Source: Agromyces sp. Marseille-P2726 (lineage in GTDB: Bacteria > Actinomycetota > Actinomycetes > Actinomycetales > Microbacteriaceae). Taken from it: a DNA stretch of 64,000 nucleotides. The stretch covers positions 496,001 to 560,000 of the forward strand of contig NZ_CADDWM010000015.1 of assembly GCF_902809835.1 (NCBI RefSeq). Reading direction: 5' to 3'. Within the stretch, counting starts at the first letter, position 1. Every line of letters begins with the position of its first letter. This document shows, piece by piece, positions 42,977-55,114 of this stretch. The notes under the pieces were generated by a model. It saw nothing but the letters and a program-made list of their open reading frames with translations, searched no databases and was not told the DNA's origin. The position numbers and the translations under genes were made by a program.

Positions 42977-42982
42977 ACCATA
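42977..42982 (-). promoter_or_regulatory. Leaderless -10 box of dinB
   Basis: TATGGT on the minus strand ends 6 nt before ATG 42970. Confidence 0.5.
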
Positions 42983-43009
42983 GCGCGGTCCGCCGTCATC
43001 ACCGGCGGT

Positions 43010-43129
43010 TCAGAAGCCGAAGTCGCCGCCGCCGAAGTCGCCTCCGCCGAAGCCACCCCAGTCGCCTCCGGCGTCGCCGCCCCAGCCGCCATCGCCACCG
43101 GATGCGTCGGCGCCCGACGCCTCCGCCGA
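43010..43129 (-). pseudogene. In-frame Gly/Asp/Phe-rich segment after the gatB amber stop
   Basis: Directly after the TAG stop of gatB the same frame stays open for 39 codons to TGA at 43010-43012. It encodes a run rich in Gly, Asp, Trp and Phe with repeats such as GGDWGGFGGGDFGGGDF. Tails of this kind end many actinobacterial TPM- or DUF2207-type membrane proteins. No ATG, GTG or TTG lies in the segment, so it could be made only by amber read-through; a remnant of a lost gene is the more ordinary explanation. Confidence 0.5.
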
Positions 43130-44647
43130 CTACGGCTGGTCGGCGCGCTCGAGCACCAGCTCGCGCACGCGCGCGGCATCCGCCTTGCCGTGCATGGCCT
43201 TCATGACCGCACCGATGATCGCGCCCGCCGCCTGCCCCTTGCCGTCGCGGATCTTGGCGAGCACGTCGGGCTGCGACGCCAGCGCCTCGTCGATCGCGGC
43301 GACCAGCGCCCCGTCGTCGGACACGACGGCGAGCCCGCGCGCGGCGACGATCTGCTGCGGCGAGCCTTCGCCGGCCGCCACACCCGCGAGCACCCGGCGG
43401 GCGAGTCGGTCGGTGAGGGTGCCGGCGTCGACGAGGGCCGCCAGCTCGGCGACCTGCTCGGGCGTCGCGAGCGACGCGGCATCCGTCTCGCGGGCGTTCG
43501 CGAGCCGAGTGAGCTCACCCGTCCACCACTTGCGGGCGGCGGCCGGTGACGCGCCTGCGGCCACCGTCTCGGCGACCTCCACGAGGAGTCCGCCGTTCAC
43601 CACGTCCTGGAACTCGAGGTCGGTGAAGCCCCACTCCGCCTTCAGGCGGCGGCGGCGCGCGGCGGGTGGCTCGGGCAGCGCCGCTCGCAGCTCGTCGACG
43701 AGCTCCTTCGACGGAACCACGGGAAGCAGGTCGGGCTCGGGGAAGTACCGGTAGTCGTCGGCGTCGGACTTCACGCGGCCGGGGCTGGTCGTGCCGGAGT
43801 CTTCGTGCCAGTGCCGGGTCTCTTGAGTCACCGTGCCGCCGTCGGCGAGGATGGCCGCCTGACGCTGGATCTCATATCGCACCGCCCGCTCGATCGAGCG
43901 CATCGAGTTCACGTTCTTCGTCTCGGTGCGGGTGCCGAGCTTCTCCTGCCCGCGGGGGCGGAGGGAGACGTTGGCGTCGCAGCGGAGGTTCCCCCGCTCC
44001 ATGCGGGCGTCGGAGATGCCGAGGGCGAGCGCGATGTCGCGGATCGTGGCGACGTACGCACGCGCCAGCGCCGGGGCATCCGCGTCAGCACCGATGATCG
44101 GCCGCGTGACGATCTCGACGAGCGGTACGCCGGCGCGGTTGTAGTCGACGAGCGAATACTCGGCACCGTGGATGCGACCGGTGGCGCCCCCGACGTGCGT
44201 GAGCTTGCCCGCGTCCTCCTCCATGTGCGCGCGCTCGATGGGCACTTGGAACACCCGGCCGTTCTCGAGCTCGACCTCGACCGATCCGTCGAAGGCGATC
44301 GGCTCGTCGTACTGCGAGATCTGGTAGTTCTTCGCCAGGTCGGGGTAGAAGTAGTTCTTGCGCGCGAACCGGCTCGACTCGGCGATGGAGCATCCGAGTG
44401 CGAGGCCGAGGCTGATCGAGTACCGCACCGCCTGTTCGTTCACCACCGGGAGCGAACCCGGCAGGCCGAGGCACACCGGCGTGACCAGGGTGTTCGGCTC
44501 GGCGCCATGGAAGGCGGAGTTCGCCGGGTTGGGGGCGCCCGAGAACATCTTCGTCGTCGTGTTGAGCTCGACGTGCACCTCGAGGCCGATGACCGGCTCG
44601 AAGATGGCGAGGGCCTTGTCGAAGTCCATCAGGGTTGCACGGGCCAT
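43130..44647 (-). CDS. gatB: Asp-tRNA(Asn)/Glu-tRNA(Gln) amidotransferase subunit B
   Basis: The 505-residue GatB starts at ATG 44647, overlapping the last base of gatA. It has the GatB catalytic cradle ([38 protein letters not shown] and the [16 protein letters not shown] sequence [17 protein letters not shown]) and the C-terminal helical/YqeY tail that binds tRNA. It activates Glu- or Asp-charged tRNA by ATP before transamidation. The stop is an amber codon followed in frame by a Gly-rich coding-like segment. Confidence 0.96.
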   Translation of the reverse strand: MARATLMDFDKALAIFEPVIGLEVHVELNTTTKMFSGAPNPANSAFHGAEPNTLVTPVCLGLPGSLPVVNEQAVRYSISLGLALGCSIAESSRFARKNYFYPDLAKNYQISQYDEPIAFDGSVEVELENGRVFQVPIERAHMEEDAGKLTHVGGATGRIHGAEYSLVDYNRAGVPLVEIVTRPIIGADADAPALARAYVATIRDIALALGISDARMERGNLRCDANVSLRPRGQEKLGTRTETKNVNSMRSIERAVRYEIQRQAAILADGGTVTQETRHWHEDSGTTSPGRVKSDADDYRYFPEPDLLPVVPSKELVDELRAALPEPPAARRRRLKAEWGFTDLEFQDVVNGGLLVEVAETVAAGASPAAARKWWTGELTRLANARETDAASLATPEQVAELAALVDAGTLTDRLARRVLAGVAAGEGSPQQIVAARGLAVVSDDGALVAAIDEALASQPDVLAKIRDGKGQAAGAIIGAVMKAMHGKADAARVRELVLERADQP

Positions 44648-46179
44648 CAGACGGCGCCCTCCTCGGTCGCCAGGAGCTCATGGGTCGAGAGATCGGGTGC
44701 CTGCGAGAGCAGCGGGGCTCCCCACTGCTCGAGCAACAGCTGTTCGAGGGCGCCACCCACGTTGTAGAGACGCGCGTCCTCGCGGGCGGGCGCGAGGAAC
44801 TGGATTCCGACGGGCAGGCCGTCTTCGGGAGCGAGCCCGGTGGGGACCGAGATACCCGGCACCCCGGCGAGGTTGGCGGGGATCGTGGCGACGTCGTTGA
44901 GGTACATCGCCAGCGGATCGTCGAGCTTCTCGCCGAGCTTGAACGCGGTCGTCGGCGCCGTGGGAGTGGCGAGCACGTCGACCTCGGCGAACGCTGCGTC
45001 GAAGTCGCGCTGCACCAGCGTGCGGACCTTCTGCGCGCTGCCGTAGTACGCGTCGTAGTATCCGGCCGAGAGCGCGTAGGTGCCGAGGATGACCCGGCGC
45101 TTGACCTCGGGGCCGAACCCGGCCTCGCGGGTTGCGGCCATGACCTGCTCCACCGTTCCGCCGCCCTCGGGCATGACGCGCAGGCCGAATCGAACCGAGT
45201 CGAACTTCGCGAGGTTCGAGGATGCCTCGGCCGGCAGGATCAGGTAATACGCGGCGATCGAGTACTCGAAGTGCGGAGCGCTCACCTCCACGATGTCGGC
45301 GCCGTTCCGCTCGAGCAGCTCGAGCGCCTCGTGGAAACGGCTGCGCACGCCCGCCTGGAAGCCGTCGGAGTCGAGCTGCTTCACGACGCCGATGCGGAGT
45401 CCGGAGACATCCGCCTGACGCACCGCCTCGGCCATCGACGGCCAGGCGTCGGGGATCGACGTGGAGTCGAGCGGGTCGTGCCCCGCGATGACGTCCTGCA
45501 GCAGGGCCGCGTCGAGCACGGTGCGGCTGACCGGACCCACCTGGTCGAGCGAGGAGGCGAGCGCGATCGAGCCGTACCGGCTGACGGCACCATAGGTCGG
45601 CTTCACACCGACCGTGCCGGTGACGTGCGCCGGCTGGCGGATCGATCCGCCGGTGTCGCTGCCGAGTGCGAGCGGGGCCTCGAAGCTGGCGACGGATGCC
45701 GCGGAGCCGCCACCGGACCCGCCGGGGATGCGCTCGAGTTCCCAAGGGTTGTAGGTCGGGCCGTAGGCGGAATGCTCGGTCGACGAGCCCATCGCGAACT
45801 CGTCCATGTTCGTCTTGCCGAGGGGAATCAGACCCGCCTCGCGCACGCGGCGCACCGGGGTCGCGTCGTACGGCGGCACCCATCCCTCGAGGATGCGCGA
45901 ACCAGCGGTCGACGGCATGCCCTCGGTGACGAGCACGTCTTTGATGGCGATCGGCACCCCCGCGAGCGGACCGAGTGCATCGCCGGCCGCACGGCGACGG
46001 TCGACCTCGGCGGCCGCGGCGAGTGCGCGCTCACCGTCGACGTGCAGGAACGCGTGCACGGCGCCGTCGACGGCCGCAATACGGTCGAGGTGCACCTGGG
46101 TGGCCTCGACCGAGGAGACCTCTCGTGCCGCCAGTCGGGCGGCCAGTTCGGCGGCGGAGATGCGGATGAGGTCGCTCAC
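44647..46179 (-). CDS. gatA: Amidotransferase subunit A (glutaminase)
   Basis: The 510-residue amidase-signature protein has the Ser-cisSer-Lys triad: Lys in [12 protein letters not shown], cis-Ser in [12 protein letters not shown] and the nucleophilic Ser in [12 protein letters not shown]. It releases ammonia from glutamine and passes it to GatB. Start ATG 46179 overlaps the end of gatC by 4 bp. Together with gatB and gatC it forms the GatCAB enzyme, needed because misacylated tRNA-Gln/Asn must be corrected in organisms lacking GlnRS or AsnRS. Confidence 0.96.
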   Translation of the reverse strand: MSDLIRISAAELAARLAAREVSSVEATQVHLDRIAAVDGAVHAFLHVDGERALAAAAEVDRRRAAGDALGPLAGVPIAIKDVLVTEGMPSTAGSRILEGWVPPYDATPVRRVREAGLIPLGKTNMDEFAMGSSTEHSAYGPTYNPWELERIPGGSGGGSAASVASFEAPLALGSDTGGSIRQPAHVTGTVGVKPTYGAVSRYGSIALASSLDQVGPVSRTVLDAALLQDVIAGHDPLDSTSIPDAWPSMAEAVRQADVSGLRIGVVKQLDSDGFQAGVRSRFHEALELLERNGADIVEVSAPHFEYSIAAYYLILPAEASSNLAKFDSVRFGLRVMPEGGGTVEQVMAATREAGFGPEVKRRVILGTYALSAGYYDAYYGSAQKVRTLVQRDFDAAFAEVDVLATPTAPTTAFKLGEKLDDPLAMYLNDVATIPANLAGVPGISVPTGLAPEDGLPVGIQFLAPAREDARLYNVGGALEQLLLEQWGAPLLSQAPDLSTHELLATEEGAV

Positions 46180-46475
46180 TGCTCCTCCCCCAGGATCGCC
46201 GACACCACGAACCGCGAGCCGTCGGCCTCGGGAGCACCCGAGAGCGCCTGCTCGACCGTCAGGGTCTGCGAGACGACATCGTCGCGGAACACGTTCTGCA
46301 TGGGGATCGGGTGGCTCGTCGGCGGGACGTCGGGCGTGGCCACCTCGCTCACCTTCTCGACGGCCTGCATGATCTGGACGAGCTCGGCGGTGAGGTGCTC
46401 GATCTCGTCATCGGTGAGCGCGATGCGGGCGAGGTTCGCGAGATGCGCGACCTGCTCAGCACTGATTTCGGACAT
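46176..46475 (-). CDS. gatC: Amidotransferase subunit C
   Basis: The 99-residue GatC begins [18 protein letters not shown], with the [18 protein letters not shown] helix and the typical C-terminal segment [10 protein letters not shown] of the family. ATG 46475 has GGAG 8 nt upstream and was preferred over the GTG/ATG further up. It stabilises the GatA-GatB interface. The order gatC-gatA-gatB with overlapping ends is the classic operon. Confidence 0.93.
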   Translation of the reverse strand: MSEISAEQVAHLANLARIALTDDEIEHLTAELVQIMQAVEKVSEVATPDVPPTSHPIPMQNVFRDDVVSQTLTVEQALSGAPEADGSRFVVSAILGEEQ

Positions 46476-46545
46476 GCTGCTCCGTCGTGTCGGGAAGGGG
46501 ATCACCCGATTCTAACGGGGCACGGATGCCGCGACGGGGCCCTGC

Positions 46546-48294
46546 TCACTGGGGACGGCCGAACAGCCCGATGCCGTAGCGGTGCAGCAGCTCGTACGCA
46601 TCGGCGTACGTCTCGGGCTCCTCGTCGTCGGGTGCTCCGTACTTCGCGAGGAGGAGGCCCAGCAGGCCGCGGGCGGGAGGGCTCAGCGGCTTGTCCTTGT
46701 GCGCGTGCGCGGGTTGGGGCGCCTCGGCCTGCGGATTGGGCGGGATGTACTGCGGCATGGTCGACGGCCAGCTGATTGGTTGGCGCGGTTCGTCGAGGTT
46801 CACCGCATTGAAGAGGTTGTTCGCTCCGAGGTCGCGTCGTGTGAGCGGCTTCAGCCCATGCAGGCGCGAGAGGGTCGCGATCACGGCCGCGTGGTGCATC
46901 TCGTCGTGGATGATCGTGCCGGGGCGGGTGTAGGCCGAGACGGCGATGGCTGGCACGCGGCATCCGAGCCGGTCGAATCCGAAGCCCATCTCGCCCTCGG
47001 AGTCCTCGTGGGGAGGCGTCGCCGGCGGGGGCGGCACGTGGGCGTAGGGGCCCCCGTGCTCGTCGAACGTGATGAGCAGCATCGTGTTGAGCGCGTTCGA
47101 GCCGTCGGGTCGGGCGCTGTTCTTGATGGCCTCGTAGACCTCGTGCACCAGCGCCTCGCCGGCGCGCACGTCGGAGACCGCACTGTCGATGACGGGCCGG
47201 CCGTCGACGAGCTCCTCCCTGAGCCGTCCGACAGGCGGGTGGAAGTCGTTGTGGTTGTACGTCATGCGCGGCTCGATGAAGGCGTACGCGGGCAGGACGC
47301 CGAGCTCCACGTCTTCGTAGAACTGGCTCATGGTGGCGAAGTGCTCGGTGCGCCAGTATCGCTCGAGCACGGGCGCGTGGAGCACGCCGGTGAAGGAGAC
47401 GAGTTGGAGTTCGTCGTAGTAGATGCGCCACGAGAGGCCGGCCTCCTCGAGGCGGTTGAAGATCGTCGCCGTCTCGGCTGCGTCGAGCCACTTCTGGTAG
47501 CCGCCGCCGGCCTTGTTCGTGACGAATCCGTGCGACGTCGAGGCGTGGAAGAACGAACGGTTGCAGAACGTCTGCGACGGCACGGCGCAGAACCAGTTGT
47601 CGTACACGGCGAAGTTCCTGGCGAGCGTCGAGAGCACCGGGAGCATCTGCGGTGAGAAGGAGCCCATGATCTGCCGCGCCTCGTCGGGGGTGGGAGCGGT
47701 GCCCTTGCGAAGGCGCATGAAGTTGATCCAGTAGTCGCGCAGGAACCCCGACATCGTGGCGTCGGCATCGCGAGGCGGCGCGTTGTACGGCGGATTCATC
47801 GACTCCACGAACAACTCGGCGTTCGAAACCGGGTTCACCGTGTCGAAGATCTGCGTGTTGACGTGCGGGAACTCCTCGCCCGGGTCGGGGTTCGGCCGGC
47901 CCATGATCTCGTCGGTCGGACCGTCGTAGACATGGACGGGCACCACCGTGCCGTCGGGCGCGGTGTTGCTGTAGTCGCCGAACGCGAGCCCCTCATAGGT
48001 CTCGCCGTCGGGGAGGTCGTCGGCGGTGTAGAGGTAGCCGAGCAGATTGTCGAAGGAACGGTTCTCACCCATCAGCACCACGAGGTGGTCGAATCCAGCC
48101 TGCTGACGAGCCGTGAGCGGGACGAAATCGTCGAGTCCCTCGGCCAACCCCGAAGCGTGGCCGATGGCTCCCCCGATCGCGGCCCCGGCCGCGCCGCCGG
48201 CCACCGCGCCGGCTGCCGCCGCCCCGCCGAGCTTCAGGAAGTCGCGGCGACTGGTGCCCCGCGCCTGCCCGTCGCGCTCATCGTCGTCTGCCAC
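46546..48294 (-). CDS. Tat-exported phosphoesterase (phospholipase C/AcpA family)
   Basis: From GTG 48294 (GGGGGAG upstream) the protein has 582 residues. It starts with a twin-arginine signal (SRRDFLKLGG plus a hydrophobic AAAAGAVAGGAAG segment) and continues with the phosphoesterase fold: HLVVLMGENRSFDNLLGYL, holding the nucleophile and metal residues, and LLITFDEHGGPYAHVPPP near residue 400. The family includes bacterial phospholipases C and acid phosphatases; the substrate is unknown. ORF lengths upstream of GTG run into the ligA end and were rejected. Confidence 0.9.
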   Translation of the reverse strand: MADDDERDGQARGTSRRDFLKLGGAAAAGAVAGGAAGAAIGGAIGHASGLAEGLDDFVPLTARQQAGFDHLVVLMGENRSFDNLLGYLYTADDLPDGETYEGLAFGDYSNTAPDGTVVPVHVYDGPTDEIMGRPNPDPGEEFPHVNTQIFDTVNPVSNAELFVESMNPPYNAPPRDADATMSGFLRDYWINFMRLRKGTAPTPDEARQIMGSFSPQMLPVLSTLARNFAVYDNWFCAVPSQTFCNRSFFHASTSHGFVTNKAGGGYQKWLDAAETATIFNRLEEAGLSWRIYYDELQLVSFTGVLHAPVLERYWRTEHFATMSQFYEDVELGVLPAYAFIEPRMTYNHNDFHPPVGRLREELVDGRPVIDSAVSDVRAGEALVHEVYEAIKNSARPDGSNALNTMLLITFDEHGGPYAHVPPPPATPPHEDSEGEMGFGFDRLGCRVPAIAVSAYTRPGTIIHDEMHHAAVIATLSRLHGLKPLTRRDLGANNLFNAVNLDEPRQPISWPSTMPQYIPPNPQAEAPQPAHAHKDKPLSPPARGLLGLLLAKYGAPDDEEPETYADAYELLHRYGIGLFGRPQ

Positions 48295-48314
48295 CGGTCT
48301 CCCCCACCTCCGCG

Positions 48315-50720
<2,406 letters not shown>

Positions 50721-51503
50721 CTACCGGTCGGCCGTGAGACCGGCGCGGTCCACCTTGCGGTGGTAGTGCGTGCCCGCCTTGCCGCCGAGGATCGCGCCCC
50801 CGAGGCTCGCCACGATGACGAGGATGGTGGTGATGATGCCGGCCACCGTGAGGTCACCCTCGCTCAGGGGGATCCGCGGGAAGACATTCAGGTTCGCGAA
50901 GATGTCGAACTGACTGCCGATCAGGACGCCGAGCAGCGCGACCACGATCGCGATGACGAGCGCCCACACCCAGACGGCGATGCCCTGCTTGACTCCGTTG
51001 AATCGTGCCATGCGCCCGGCCACGTATCCGCCGCAGTAGTACGCGACGAACAGGATCACGAGCAGCGCGATCGCCCCGATCCAGCCGATGGCGCCGGCGT
51101 CGAGCCCGACCTGGTCGGCGGCCGCATCGACGTCCTCGGTGCCGAGCCCCAGAGCTGCACCGGTGGCAGCGAGGAGGGCGGTGAGCAGGGTGGCGGTGCC
51201 GACCGCGGTGAGCCAGCCGAAGAACGCCGCACCGACCTTGATGCCCCCGAACGCCTCGCGCTCGCGAGCGATGACCTCGTCGCGGTCGACGAGCGTCCGG
51301 CGATCGGCCGCCTCGGTGCGGTCGTCGACGCCGTCGCGGTCGTGATCCACCCTGCGGCCGTGCACAGCGTCGCGGTCGACGGCCTCGCGGCGGTCGTCGA
51401 CGCCATCACGGTCCCGGTCGACGGGCGGCACCGCCCTCGTGTCACCAGGCGCTGGCGCCGCACGGTCGGGGTAACGCTCGGCAGGGTCTCGTGGGGTACT
51501 CAC
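50721..51503 (-). CDS. Membrane protein with acidic DRDxDGVDDR repeats, paralogue A
   Basis: GTG 51503 follows a GAGGAGG ribosome site. The 260-residue protein has a Pro/Arg/Asp-rich N-terminal region with two copies of the DRDxDGVDDR element (29-38 and 53-62), which resembles calcium-binding Asp-rich repeats. The membrane part starts with EAFGGIKVGAAFFGWLTA and has four to five helices, including YYCGGYVAGRMARFNGV, and ends SLGGAILGGKAGTHYHRKVDRAG. The neighbouring gene at 51802 is clearly homologous in the membrane region. Similar proteins are known as uncharacterised membrane proteins in actinobacteria; no function is assigned. Confidence 0.8.
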   Translation of the reverse strand: MSTPRDPAERYPDRAAPAPGDTRAVPPVDRDRDGVDDRREAVDRDAVHGRRVDHDRDGVDDRTEAADRRTLVDRDEVIAREREAFGGIKVGAAFFGWLTAVGTATLLTALLAATGAALGLGTEDVDAAADQVGLDAGAIGWIGAIALLVILFVAYYCGGYVAGRMARFNGVKQGIAVWVWALVIAIVVALLGVLIGSQFDIFANLNVFPRIPLSEGDLTVAGIITTILVIVASLGGAILGGKAGTHYHRKVDRAGLTADR

Positions 51504-51801
51504 TCTGGGAACCTCCTCGTCGTTGGAACGCCTCGCCGATGTGTCGGCGCAGCGCGAATCTACGGGACGGCGCACGGCTCCGCACAGGCCTTGACAGCTC
51601 GCCAACGAGGACCCGCGCGGCACCGATCGGTGGCGAGTGTCGGAAGCCTTCGGGTCGTTGAACTGGTGAGCCGGTGCTCTTCTCAGGGCGTCTGTCGCCC
51701 ATGAAGGGGCGATCTCGACGCAACGTTACGCAGGGGCTTCGAGCGAAACACGGGACTTGACACTCCGAGAAGCGTCACCGATCATGCACGCGCTCCACGA
51801 A
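51504..51801. other. Intergenic region between the two tandem membrane genes
   Basis: This 298-bp gap holds the promoter element at 51550-51563 for paralogue A. Two TTGACA words (51591-51596 and 51757-51762, plus strand) are not followed by a convincing -10 or plus-strand gene. I saw no RNA gene or strong hairpin. Confidence 0.5.
51550..51563 (-). promoter_or_regulatory. Shared promoter element of paralogue A
   Basis: CGTAGATTCGCGCT on the minus strand contains TAGATT (-10 type). The same 14 bases stand 41 bp ahead of paralogue B at 52559-52572. Here the element ends about 47 bp before GTG 51503. Confidence 0.45.
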
Positions 51802-52518
51802 CTACGCGTCCATCCCGGCGAGATCGACGCGACGGTGATAGCGGACTCCCGCCGACCCGCCGAGCATCGCCCCACCCAGGCTCACGACGACGGCGACGAC
51901 CGCTGCGGCGACGAGCGCGATCGCGAGGAGGTCGTCGGAGACAGGCAGGGGCGGCAGCTCCGCGGCGTAGCGGGCGACCCGGTCCAACCCGCCCAGCAGC
52001 AGGGCGACGAGCGCCAGGACCGTAGCGCTGGCGAGCGCCCAGGCCCAGACGGCGAGGCCCTGCACCACACCGCTGAAACGGGCCATGCGACCGGCGACGT
52101 AGCCGCCGCAGTAGAAGGCCAGCAGCAGCAGCACGAACAGGCTGCCGATGCCGATCCAGACGACCAGGTCCGCGTCGAGCGGGATGTCGCGCACGAGCCC
52201 CGACGGACGCTGCACCACGTCGAACCCGAGCACGACGCCCGTGACCGCGACGATAGCGAGAAGGAGGACGGCAACCGCCACCGTGATGAGCCACCCGAAG
52301 AACGCCGAGCCGATCTTGACACCCCCGAAGCGCTCGTGCTGGCGTTCGACGACCTCGATGATGACCTGTTCGGCCGTGCGCGGGTGCGGGTCGTCGCGCC
52401 ACGGGTCGGCAGCATCCACGAGCGGCACGGGCGAGGTGGTGGGCGACGATTCGAGCCTGCTGAAGGGATCGGCGGGGTCGGAGATCGGCATCGTCGCGGC
52501 GTCACGTGGGTAGGTCAC
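51802..52518 (-). CDS. Membrane protein, tandem paralogue B
   Basis: GTG 52518 follows a GAGGAG site, giving 238 residues. The cytoplasmic N-terminus (about 65 residues) is Pro/Asp-rich but lacks the DRDxDGVDDR elements of its neighbour. The membrane region runs in parallel with paralogue A: ERFGGVKIGSAFFGWLITV, FYCGGYVAGRMARFSGVVQG and SLGGAMLGGSAGVRYHRRVDLAG. Both genes share the same upstream promoter element, so the duplication included the regulatory region. Function unknown. Confidence 0.8.
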   Translation of the reverse strand: MTYPRDAATMPISDPADPFSRLESSPTTSPVPLVDAADPWRDDPHPRTAEQVIIEVVERQHERFGGVKIGSAFFGWLITVAVAVLLLAIVAVTGVVLGFDVVQRPSGLVRDIPLDADLVVWIGIGSLFVLLLLAFYCGGYVAGRMARFSGVVQGLAVWAWALASATVLALVALLLGGLDRVARYAAELPPLPVSDDLLAIALVAAAVVAVVVSLGGAMLGGSAGVRYHRRVDLAGMDA

Positions 52519-52558
52519 GGAGTCTCCTCGTCATCGGGGGATGCCTCGGGTTGGCACC

Positions 52559-52572
52559 AGCGCGAATCTACG
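52559..52572 (-). promoter_or_regulatory. Shared promoter element of paralogue B
   Basis: CGTAGATTCGCGCT, identical over 14 bases to the element upstream of paralogue A, ends 41 bp before GTG 52518. Confidence 0.45.
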
Positions 52573-52637
52573 CGATAAACGGGCGGCGTGGGTGAGAACC
52601 CCCGCGTCTGCGACGTCGGCCGCGCCGGCTACCGACG

Positions 52638-53744
52638 TCAGACCCCCGCGGGTATCGCGCTGACGGTGCGGTCGATCGTGCACTGCCCGAGCACGCGGGT
52701 TCCGACGTACACGACGGCCGTCTGGCCGGGGGCGACGCCGTCGAGCGAGTGCTCGGGGATGATCACGAGCTCACCGCCGGTCACCACCGCCGTCGCCGGT
52801 ACCGGGTCGGCGTGCGCACGGATCTGCACGTCGCACGCGAACGGCGTCGCGGCATCCGTCGGCGGAAGTCCGGCCCACGTGAACCGCGACCCGGCGATCT
52901 CAGCCGTCGCGAGCGCCTCCTTCGGACCCACGACCACCGTGTTCTGCTTCGGACGCACCTCGAGCACGAACCGCGGCTTGCCGTCGGGTGCGGGCGTGCC
53001 CAGGCGCAGCCCGCGTCGCTGGCCGACGGTATACGCGTGCGCGCCCTCATGCGAGCCGACCACGGCGCCCGAGCGGTCGACGATGTCGCCGGGCGCCTCG
53101 CCGACCCGGTCGGCGAGCCAGCCCTTCGTGTCGCCGTCGGGGATGAAGCAGATGTCGTAGGAGTCGGGCTTCTGCGCCACGCTCAGGCCGCGACGGGCCG
53201 CCTCGGCGCGCACCAGGTCTTTCGAGGGCGTTTCGCCGAGCGGGAAGTATGCGTGCGCGAGCTGCTCCGCCGTGAGCACGCCGAGCACGTAGCTCTGGTC
53301 CTTCGCCTCGGCGCTGGCGCGGTGCAGCTCGCGGTTGCCCGCGGCATCCGTCACGATCTTCGCGTAGTGTCCGGTGGCCACGGCGTCGAAGCCGAGCGCG
53401 AGCGCCTTCTCGAGCAGGGCGGCGAACTTGATGCGCTCGTTGCAGCGCATGCAAGGGTTCGGGGTGCGGCCGGCGGTGTACTCGGCGACGAAGCCGTCGA
53501 CGACGTCGGCCTTGAAGCGCTCCGAGAAGTCCCACACGTAGTACGGGATGCCGAGCACGTTCGCGGCGCGCTGGGCGTCCATCGAGTCCTCGATGGTGCA
53601 GCATCCGCGACTGCCCGTGCGAAGGGTGCCCGGCATGCGGCTGAGGGCGAGGTGCACGCCGACGACGTCGTGACCGGCCTCGACGGCGCGGGCAGCCGCG
53701 ACGGCGCTGTCGACCCCGCCGCTCATCGCTGCGAGAACTCTCAT
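52638..53744 (-). CDS. mnmA: tRNA 2-thiouridylase
   Basis: The 368-residue protein has the PP-loop [18 protein letters not shown] at its N-terminus, the catalytic Cys pair in NPCMRCN (near residue 99) and [15 protein letters not shown] sequence [11 protein letters not shown] (near 195), and the C-terminal tRNA-binding beta barrel with [15 protein letters not shown]. It thiolates U34 of Lys, Glu and Gln tRNA. TAGACT ends 7 nt before ATG 53744 (leaderless). The cysteine desulfurase gene 47 bp upstream on the same strand can supply the persulfide sulfur. Confidence 0.96.
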   Translation of the reverse strand: MRVLAAMSGGVDSAVAAARAVEAGHDVVGVHLALSRMPGTLRTGSRGCCTIEDSMDAQRAANVLGIPYYVWDFSERFKADVVDGFVAEYTAGRTPNPCMRCNERIKFAALLEKALALGFDAVATGHYAKIVTDAAGNRELHRASAEAKDQSYVLGVLTAEQLAHAYFPLGETPSKDLVRAEAARRGLSVAQKPDSYDICFIPDGDTKGWLADRVGEAPGDIVDRSGAVVGSHEGAHAYTVGQRRGLRLGTPAPDGKPRFVLEVRPKQNTVVVGPKEALATAEIAGSRFTWAGLPPTDAATPFACDVQIRAHADPVPATAVVTGGELVIIPEHSLDGVAPGQTAVVYVGTRVLGQCTIDRTVSAIPAGV

Positions 53745-53751
53745 GCGTTCC

Positions 53752-53757
53752 AGTCTA
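53752..53757 (-). promoter_or_regulatory. Leaderless -10 box of mnmA
   Basis: TAGACT on the minus strand ends 7 nt before ATG 53744. Confidence 0.55.
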
Positions 53758-53791
53758 CGAACCGCCTCCTGAACGGATGCCGCGACCCGAG

Positions 53792-55012
53792 TCAGCGGTC
53801 GAACGAGGTCGCCCGGGCCGCCAGCCCGGCGCGAGCCGCCTGCTCGTACGCGCCGGGCAGCGCGGCGAGGAACGCGTCGACGTCGGCGTCCGTGGATGCG
53901 TGGCCGAGCGTGATGCGCAGCGCGCCGCGAGCATCCGACTCGGATCGCCCCATCGCCATGAGCACATGCGACGGCTCGGGCACGCCGGCCTGGCAGGCGG
54001 ACCCCGTCGACACGGCGACGCCGGCCGCGTCGAGGAGGAACAGCAGCGAGTCGCCCTCGCAGCCCGGGAAGGAGAAGTGCACGTTGCCGGGCAGCCGTCC
54101 CGCGGGGTCGGGGTCGCCCGACAGCACGGCCGACGGCACCGCGGCGAGCGTCCCCGCGATGAGGCGGTCGCGGAGCGCCGACATCCGCTCCGCGTCCTCG
54201 GCCAACCGCTCATGCACGGCGACCGCCGCGGCCGCGAACGCCACCGCGGCAGCGACATCCTGGGTCCCCGAGCGCACCCTGCGCTGCTGGCCGCCCCCGT
54301 GGATGAGCGGCTCCACCGGCGCGGTGCGGTCGAGCACGAGCGCACCGATGCCCGCCGGGCCGCCGATCTTGTGGGCGGAGACGCTGACTGCGACGAGACC
54401 GGCGCCGGCCGGTGCGCGCGTCGCCTCCCGCATGCCGTGGAAGTCGACGGGCAGCTGCCCGTACGCCGAGATCGCGTCGATGTGCAACGGAACGGCCGCC
54501 CGCGCCGTCAGGCGAGCGACCTCCTCGACCGGCTGGATCGTGCCGACCTCGTTGTTCGCCCAGATCATCGTGACGAGCCCGATGGATGCCGCGTCGCGCG
54601 CGAGTGCGGCCTCGAGCGCCTCGAGGCGCAGCCGCCCGACCTCGTCGACGGGCAGCTCCTCGACGATCGCACCCTCGTGTCGGGCCAGCCACTCCAGGGT
54701 GTCGAGGGTGGCGTGGTGCTCCCCCGCGGGGACGAGGATCCGCGGGCGCGCGACATCCGACTGCCGGCTCCACCACAGCCCCTTGATCGCGAGGTTCACG
54801 GCCTCAGTGCCGTTGCCGGTGAAGACGACCTCGATCCCGTCGGCGCCGAGGGTCGCGGCGATCCGCTCGCGCGATTCCTCGAGCAGGCGCTTCGCGTGCT
54901 GGCCCGCGCTGTGGATCGACGATGGGTTGCCGACCACGGCGAGCGCGTCGTTCAGCGCAGCGATCGACTCGGGCCGCATCGGCGTGGTCGCGGCGTGGTC
55001 GAGGTAGACCAT
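53792..55012 (-). CDS. Cysteine desulfurase (NifS/IscS class)
   Basis: From ATG 55012 (strong AGGAGGG site) the protein has 406 residues. The NifS class V fold begins [15 protein letters not shown]; the PLP Lys is in [15 protein letters not shown] (near residue 203) and the active-site Cys in [17 protein letters not shown] (near 325). It abstracts sulfur from cysteine for thiolation and Fe-S clusters. It precedes mnmA on the same strand, the arrangement seen when this desulfurase feeds tRNA 2-thiouridine synthesis. The frame open upstream overlaps glgX's promoter and was rejected. Confidence 0.94.
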   Translation of the reverse strand: MVYLDHAATTPMRPESIAALNDALAVVGNPSSIHSAGQHAKRLLEESRERIAATLGADGIEVVFTGNGTEAVNLAIKGLWWSRQSDVARPRILVPAGEHHATLDTLEWLARHEGAIVEELPVDEVGRLRLEALEAALARDAASIGLVTMIWANNEVGTIQPVEEVARLTARAAVPLHIDAISAYGQLPVDFHGMREATRAPAGAGLVAVSVSAHKIGGPAGIGALVLDRTAPVEPLIHGGGQQRRVRSGTQDVAAAVAFAAAAVAVHERLAEDAERMSALRDRLIAGTLAAVPSAVLSGDPDPAGRLPGNVHFSFPGCEGDSLLFLLDAAGVAVSTGSACQAGVPEPSHVLMAMGRSESDARGALRITLGHASTDADVDAFLAALPGAYEQAARAGLAARATSFDR

Positions 55013-55101
55013 GGCGACCCTCCTTCCGTGATGCTGGCGTGCGGCGCCCTCGCGGGCTCGGGGCCCGTGCGGGCGCAGCGTGGGAGCGCTTGCACACGAA
55101 C

Positions 55102-55107
55102 TACTGT
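55102..55107 (+). promoter_or_regulatory. Leaderless -10 box of glgX
   Basis: TACTGT ends 7 nt before ATG 55115. Confidence 0.5.
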
Positions 55108-55114
55108 AGATCGC

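Noticed and set aside
43130..43132. Amber codon of gatB as a pyrrolysine site
   Set aside because: GatB is complete at this stop, and no pyl genes or expected insertion context are seen.
51591..51762. Two TTGACA words as promoters of an unseen plus-strand gene
   Set aside because: Neither has a -10 at 16-18 bp, and no plausible plus-strand gene follows.
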